Made by a program: the position numbers and the translations under genes. 64,000 bases of DNA from Methanomethylovorans sp041447285. Lineage in GTDB: Archaea > Halobacteriota > Methanosarcinia > Methanosarcinales > Methanosarcinaceae. A model generated the notes under the pieces. It ran no database searches. It was not told the origin of the DNA and saw nothing but the letters and a program-made list of their open reading frames with translations. This document shows positions 61,081 to 64,000 of the stretch, in pieces; positions within the stretch are counted from its first letter, which is position 1, and the number at the start of each line of letters is the position of its first letter. The DNA lies in assembly GCF_041447285.1 (NCBI RefSeq), contig NZ_JBGMEB010000021.1, positions 23,648 to 87,647 of the forward strand, read 5' to 3'.

Positions 61081-63798
61081 TTACCATTCCATTAGTTTTC
61101 TCACGATTTTCACATTCTTCCTTATACCCAACTTTCTCAGTTCGTCCACGAACAACAATATAAGAGCAAATGGAACTGCCATCAGAACATATCTCATGGA
61201 AATAGGAGCTGTGTTAAAGATAGTATTGACGAGAGGATTAAAGATAATAAATGCAAGTATTGTTAATTCACTGACAACTCCAAGCAGTACCATCCTATTT
61301 GAAAAAAATCCTTTGGCAAGTATAGATTGCCTTCTTGTACGGGATACGAAAACATTAGCGATCTGACAGATGATAACAGCAGTAAAGAAAGCTGTAATTG
61401 CATGCATGTAAAGAGGATCAGTGAAAGGGAGATCCTGTCCGAAGCTCCATCCACCATCTTGCAGGACAGCAAAGTAACAGAAGAATCCGGCTGCAGCTTC
61501 AATGGGACCTTTTATACCATAAGAAGTGAACAATACTTGTGAAGTTAGCAATTTCTCATCTTTTGACCTTGGCGGGCGATGCATTATATCGCCTTCCCCT
61601 CTTTCCACCGCTAGAGCAAGTGCAGGCAATATATCCGTACCAAGGTCAATAGCCAGTATCAATTGTACATTTATAGGTAAAGGCAGTGCCAGCAGCACAA
61701 AGGCAATGAAAGGTAATATTTCAGGTACGTTGCTTGTGAGGATGTATGCAATGAACTTTTTGATATTATCGAACACATTCCGGCCTTCTTCCACTGCATT
61801 GACTATAGTAGCAAAATTATCATCCAGCAAAACCATGTCAGCTGCTTCTCTTGCAACATCTGTACCACTACCCATAGCGACCCCCATATCTGCATTTTTC
61901 ATGGCAGGTGCATCGTTGACCCCATCGCCTGTCATGGTGACAATTTCCCCGGCAGCCTGAAAAGCCTGAACTATCTTGAGCTTTTGTACGGGCGATGTTC
62001 TGGCAAAGACAATCTTTGGAGCTTTGAGCCTCTCTGCTAGTTCCTGAGTGGACAGTTCAGCGAGTTCAGAGCCGATAATGATTTCAAGCTTTTCATGATC
62101 ATCACAGAGACCTACCTTGCGGGCTATGGACCTGGCAGTGATCGGATGATCCCCCGTGATCATGACAACTTTTATCCCTGCCATGTGACATTTGTGGATC
62201 GCCTCCTTTGCTTCGGGACGAGGTGGATCCACTGCACCTACAAGTCCCAGGAAAACAAATCCATTTTCGTATTCTCTTACATCTTCTGCTTCCCTGTAAG
62301 CCAAGGCAAGCACCCTTTCACCTGATTCTGCCATGGAGATGTGCTCATCCATGATCATCTCGACACTCTTTTCATCAAGGGGCAGGGTACCATCCACTGT
62401 GAGTAGCTGGCTGCACATATTCATGACAACTTCAGGTGCACCTTTCAGGTAAGATTCCATTGTTCCTTCAGGAGTGGAACAAATGACCTGCATCCTCTCT
62501 TTTTTTGAGTCAAAAGGATATTCCTGTAGCCGTGGATAGGCCTGCTTTAGTTTTTCTTCATCAGTGAACTGATTAGCATAAACTAAGAGAGAACCTTCCG
62601 TAGGATCTCCTTTATATCCCGGTGCTTCGGTCGTAATCCTTGAGTTATTGCACAGGCCGGAAACTCTAAGGAGAGGTTCAGGCGGTTTTTGCTTTTCTTT
62701 GACATTTTGATAGCCTTCGCCTGTAAAGACCGAGTTCACAGTCATCTTGTTCTGGGTAAGCGTACCGGTCTTGTCGGTACAGATCACAGTAGTCGAACCC
62801 AGGGTCTCCACGGATTCGAGCTGTTTTATAAGTGCATTTCTTTTTGCCATTCTTCTGGAAGCTAGACTTAAAGCAAGAGTGACAGTAGGTAATAAACCTT
62901 CAGGAACATTGGCTACAATGATACCGATAGCAAAAATCAGATTCAGTAGGAAAGTATCCTGCACAAAGAAACCAACAAAGAAGAAAGATATACCCAATAA
63001 AATAGCTATCACAGAAATGACTTTGATAAAACTGTTTAATTCCTTTTTTAAAGGAGTCTCTACCGATGAAGTACGTTTAGTAAGGATTGCCAGACGACCG
63101 ATCTGAGTATTTGCTCCTGTACCGAAAACGATAGCTTTACCATTCCCTGTCTGTACTAATGTGCCGGAAAATACCATATTCCTGCATTCAAGTATATCAG
63201 GATGTGTACATTCAAGAGACCGCAACTGAGGCTCAGCTTCTCCTGTTATAGGGGAATTATCCACTTTAAGTGAGTTTTCTTCTATGAGTCGCCCATCGGC
63301 AGGAACTTTGTCACCTTCTTCAAGTAATATCACATCCCCGGCAACTATCTCAGAGGCAAGTATTTCTTTTGTTTTACCATTTCTGAGGACTTTAGCTTTA
63401 GGAGGAATCAGCTGACGAAAGCTTGCCATGATCTTCTCTGCCTGGTATTCCTGGATGAACGTGAAAGTGCTATTAAGAATAACCACAACAAGCAGTGCTA
63501 TGCCAATGTAAATATTACCTTGTCCTGGAGAAAGCCACTCTGCAATAAAAGCAAGCATTGAACCAACCGTAAGCAAAATAGAAAAGAAGTTCCAGAACTG
63601 TTTCAGGTACTTGTGCAGAATACTTTCCTTGCCAATCTCTTCGAGTATATTTGCCCCGTATTCTGCCAGCCTTCGAACAGCTTCATCTTCTTTGAGTCCT
63701 GAATCGCTGCTTTTCAGACGTTCGAAAATTTCAGCAAGGGATACCTGATGTTCATCACCCTTTACCTGCAGGGTATGGTCTTCTGTTCTTCCATCCAT
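61081..63798 (-). CDS. P-type cation-transporting ATPase, IIC-like
   Basis: I start at ATG 63798 (MDGRTEDHTL), giving 905 residues; TTG 63807 would add three. Order: N-terminal cation-ATPase domain (about 18-85), helices M1-M2, actuator domain with SPITGEAEP, M3-M4 with IVANVPEGLLPTVTLALSLA, the phosphorylation site ICTDKTGTLTQNKM, nucleotide domain with KGAPEVVM, and TGDGVNDAPAM, then M5-M10. NVPEGLLPTVT is the form seen in Na,K/H,K-type (IIC) rather than SERCA-type pumps. The transported ion could be Na+, K+, H+ or Ca2+. Downstream ends meet the S-layer gene convergently. Confidence 0.88.
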   Translation of the reverse strand: MDGRTEDHTLQVKGDEHQVSLAEIFERLKSSDSGLKEDEAVRRLAEYGANILEEIGKESILHKYLKQFWNFFSILLTVGSMLAFIAEWLSPGQGNIYIGIALLVVVILNSTFTFIQEYQAEKIMASFRQLIPPKAKVLRNGKTKEILASEIVAGDVILLEEGDKVPADGRLIEENSLKVDNSPITGEAEPQLRSLECTHPDILECRNMVFSGTLVQTGNGKAIVFGTGANTQIGRLAILTKRTSSVETPLKKELNSFIKVISVIAILLGISFFFVGFFVQDTFLLNLIFAIGIIVANVPEGLLPTVTLALSLASRRMAKRNALIKQLESVETLGSTTVICTDKTGTLTQNKMTVNSVFTGEGYQNVKEKQKPPEPLLRVSGLCNNSRITTEAPGYKGDPTEGSLLVYANQFTDEEKLKQAYPRLQEYPFDSKKERMQVICSTPEGTMESYLKGAPEVVMNMCSQLLTVDGTLPLDEKSVEMIMDEHISMAESGERVLALAYREAEDVREYENGFVFLGLVGAVDPPRPEAKEAIHKCHMAGIKVVMITGDHPITARSIARKVGLCDDHEKLEIIIGSELAELSTQELAERLKAPKIVFARTSPVQKLKIVQAFQAAGEIVTMTGDGVNDAPAMKNADMGVAMGSGTDVAREAADMVLLDDNFATIVNAVEEGRNVFDNIKKFIAYILTSNVPEILPFIAFVLLALPLPINVQLILAIDLGTDILPALALAVERGEGDIMHRPPRSKDEKLLTSQVLFTSYGIKGPIEAAAGFFCYFAVLQDGGWSFGQDLPFTDPLYMHAITAFFTAVIICQIANVFVSRTRRQSILAKGFFSNRMVLLGVVSELTILAFIIFNPLVNTIFNTAPISMRYVLMAVPFALILLFVDELRKLGIRKNVKIVRKLMEW

Positions 63799-63873
63799 CT
63801 TTAACAATTATCGATTGAATCTTACTTAAAATGAACCTAACTTAAAACAAATATTTTCAGGTTGCTGAAGAAA

Positions 63874-64000
63874 GGGCTCTGTAGAAAACCTACTTTAGAT
63901 TTTATTTTCACCTAATAATTTAAAAAGGATAAGTCCCCTGAGTATTACTTCCTACAGAAAACACAAAGGGGATGATTGTGTTTTGTCTAATAAGTACTTA
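63874..64000 (+). mobile_element. Left end of an IS-like element, cut by the window edge
   Basis: The sequence GGGCTCTGTAGAAAACC at 63874-63890 matches the inverted termini of the element at 8652. About 110 bases further a frame opens (TTG 63983: MSNKYL), preceded by AAAGGGG, which could be the first residues of a transposase. Only 18 bases of it are seen, so the assignment is tentative. Confidence 0.4.

Noticed and set aside
1..64000. tRNA, rRNA, CRISPR or replication-origin genes
   Set aside because: I looked for T-loop-like GGTTCGAAT stretches, rRNA-like conserved blocks, repeat-spacer arrays and Orc1/Cdc6 genes and found none.

Overview
The window looks like the chromosome of a methylotrophic or aceticlastic methanogen of the order Methanosarcinales. 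The evidence is an S-layer protein with two tandem Methanosarcina-type S-layer domains (58437-61025), a PGF-pre-PGF surface protein, an archaeal DUF432 + MscS pair, a long-form HisG, archaeal-type ATPases, a Dsr-like sulfite reductase fragment at the left edge, TATA-type promoters and frequent TTG/GTG starts. The sequence is AT-rich. I see no rRNA, tRNA or CRISPR array. Genus cannot be fixed from the sequence alone; Methanolobus, Methanomethylovorans and Methanosarcina are all plausible.

Layout. (1) 1-9.3 kb: sulfite-reductase-like fragment, a tandem pair of secreted proteins with duplicated leaders, a small membrane protein, three tandem YdjM-like membrane hydrolases, two very small proteins, a FIVAR/fibronectin III/PGF-pre-PGF surface protein and a 153-bp MITE-like element. 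(2) 9.4-28 kb: a co-directional surface-polysaccharide / glycan locus with a GT2, an ATP-grasp ligase, a deacetylase, a PHP hydrolase, four GT4-like glycosyltransferases, two sugar nucleotide epimerases, a large membrane protein, a UDP-GlcNAc 2-epimerase, a flippase and an overlapping CapA + asparagine-synthase-like pair. It ends at a second, unrelated 130-bp MITE-like element. (3) 28.1-30.6 kb: a reverse-strand methyltransferase and a second UDP-GlcNAc 2-epimerase that share a near-identical upstream block. (4) 30.7-31.3 kb: tandem 113-bp palindromic repeats. (5) 31.4-42.3 kb: a dense toxin-antitoxin island with HicAB, MNT/HEPN, RelBE, VapBC and YgiT-type genes. Many are broken, and the island contains a roughly 930-bp near-identical duplication of an MNT-HEPN module and two archaeal ATPases. 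(6) 42.3-64 kb: mostly housekeeping and envelope genes: CPBP protease, Dabb protein, a 2029-residue subtilase with PKD and DNRLRE repeats, GDT1-type transporter, HisG, FtsX-type permease, metallophosphoesterase, a candidate two-peptide mini-operon, CorA-DUF432-MscS, S-layer protein, a IIC-like P-type ATPase and, at the right edge, the terminus of an IS-like element whose end matches the MITE at 8.65 kb.

How it fits together. The left and centre build and decorate the cell surface: S-layer, large repeat proteins, and sugars made by the epimerases, assembled by the glycosyltransferases and probably exported by the flippase. The TA island is the plastic part, where repeated fragments of the same antitoxin/toxin genes flank newer genes and appear to have served as recombination sites. 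The most unusual signals are the duplicated MNT-HEPN block that interrupts a vapC, the relBE-derived direct repeats around an ATPase, a composite five-gene TA operon with a palindromic operator, the CapA/AsnB pair, the two-peptide mini-operon at 55.1-55.3 kb, and the 2-3-4 progression of PKD repeats in the giant protease. All functional calls come from reading motifs by eye; no database search was run.
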